64,000 nucleotides of DNA from Monomorium pharaonis (Eukaryota > Arthropoda > Insecta > Hymenoptera > Formicidae): NCBI RefSeq assembly GCF_013373865.1, contig NC_050469.1, positions 4,768,042 to 4,832,041 on the forward strand, given 5' to 3'. Under the pieces are notes generated by a model. It made no database searches. It was not told where the DNA came from and saw nothing but the letters and a program-made list of their open reading frames with translations. Position 1 is the stretch's first letter. Each line of letters begins with the position of its first letter. Of this stretch, positions 63,770-64,000 are shown piece after piece. Both the position numbers and the translations under genes were made by a program.

Positions 63770-64000
63770 TTTTTCTCTAGTAATAATAATTTCCCTTATA
63801 CAGGCAATATGTTGGAGAATATCTTTTAGTTCCTCTCTTATATCCTCTTTATTATTTAAATAATTTTTAACACGCCTTCGGAATGCGGGAAATATTTTCT
63901 CGCTTAATCTTCGACGTTATAAATATGAAAAGGAACGTTTTACGCTAATCGTTACGCCGTCGTTATCCGCGCAAACACATAGATTATCCCATCTCTAGCA

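Larger units (their letters stand above)
53082..64000. other. Right flank upstream of exon A, no supported exon
   Basis: This should be an intron or the 5' region of the Ig gene. It contains GC-rich patches (54.2-55.7, 57.1-57.5, 58.9-60.0 and 62.1-63.5 kb), a strongly purine-rich block (55070-55257), a TC microsatellite (61535-61582) and a dispersed repeat at the right edge. ORFs of 138 codons (55700-56116 minus) and 146 codons (61087-61527 plus) are long for their composition but show no domain and lack convincing splice sites. Confidence 0.55.

Overview
The window looks like a piece of an insect nuclear genome, most likely a hymenopteran such as an ant. AT-rich and GC-rich patches alternate, there are many long (GA)n/(TC)n microsatellites, CpG does not look depleted, and coding sequence is sparse and split by long introns. 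The clade call is inference from composition; no species-specific marker was recognised.

One gene can be supported, on the minus strand. Three coding exons, read right to left at 53081-52959 (A), 38848-38702 (B) and 35926-35582 (C), have good splice sites and the same phase (1 in, 1 out). All have lengths divisible by three (123, 147 and 345 nt). A and B together make one complete I-set-like immunoglobulin domain. C carries a second Ig-like domain with a shortened core. The product is probably a multi-Ig cell-surface or secreted protein, perhaps for cell adhesion or recognition; I could not name the ortholog. The first intron is about 14.1 kb and the second about 2.8 kb. The signal peptide and any earlier exons must lie upstream (right of 53.1 kb or outside the window). 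The 3' exons lie downstream of 35.58 kb or outside it. Most of the window is therefore probably intron of this gene plus flank.

Layout: 1-35.6 kb has no recognised gene. It holds TC and CA microsatellites, several hairpin or MITE-like inverted-repeat elements (near 11.0, 15.8 and 16.2 kb), a GC-rich patch at 16.3-18.5 kb with overlapping non-homologous ORFs, and a few weak exon-like ORFs. 35.6-53.1 kb holds the Ig-gene exons and introns. 53.1-64 kb has no supported exon. It contains GC-rich and purine-rich patches, a TC microsatellite, and at the right edge a second copy of a dispersed repeat also found near 5.5 kb.

No RNA gene, CRISPR array, complete transposon, transposase or reverse transcriptase, virus-like gene or novel multi-gene system was recognised. 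The observations worth most are the unlisted Ig exons, the paired in-frame acceptors of exon C, its shortened Ig domain, and the hairpin elements. Most ORFs of 60-180 codons look like chance ORFs in GC-rich or low-complexity DNA.
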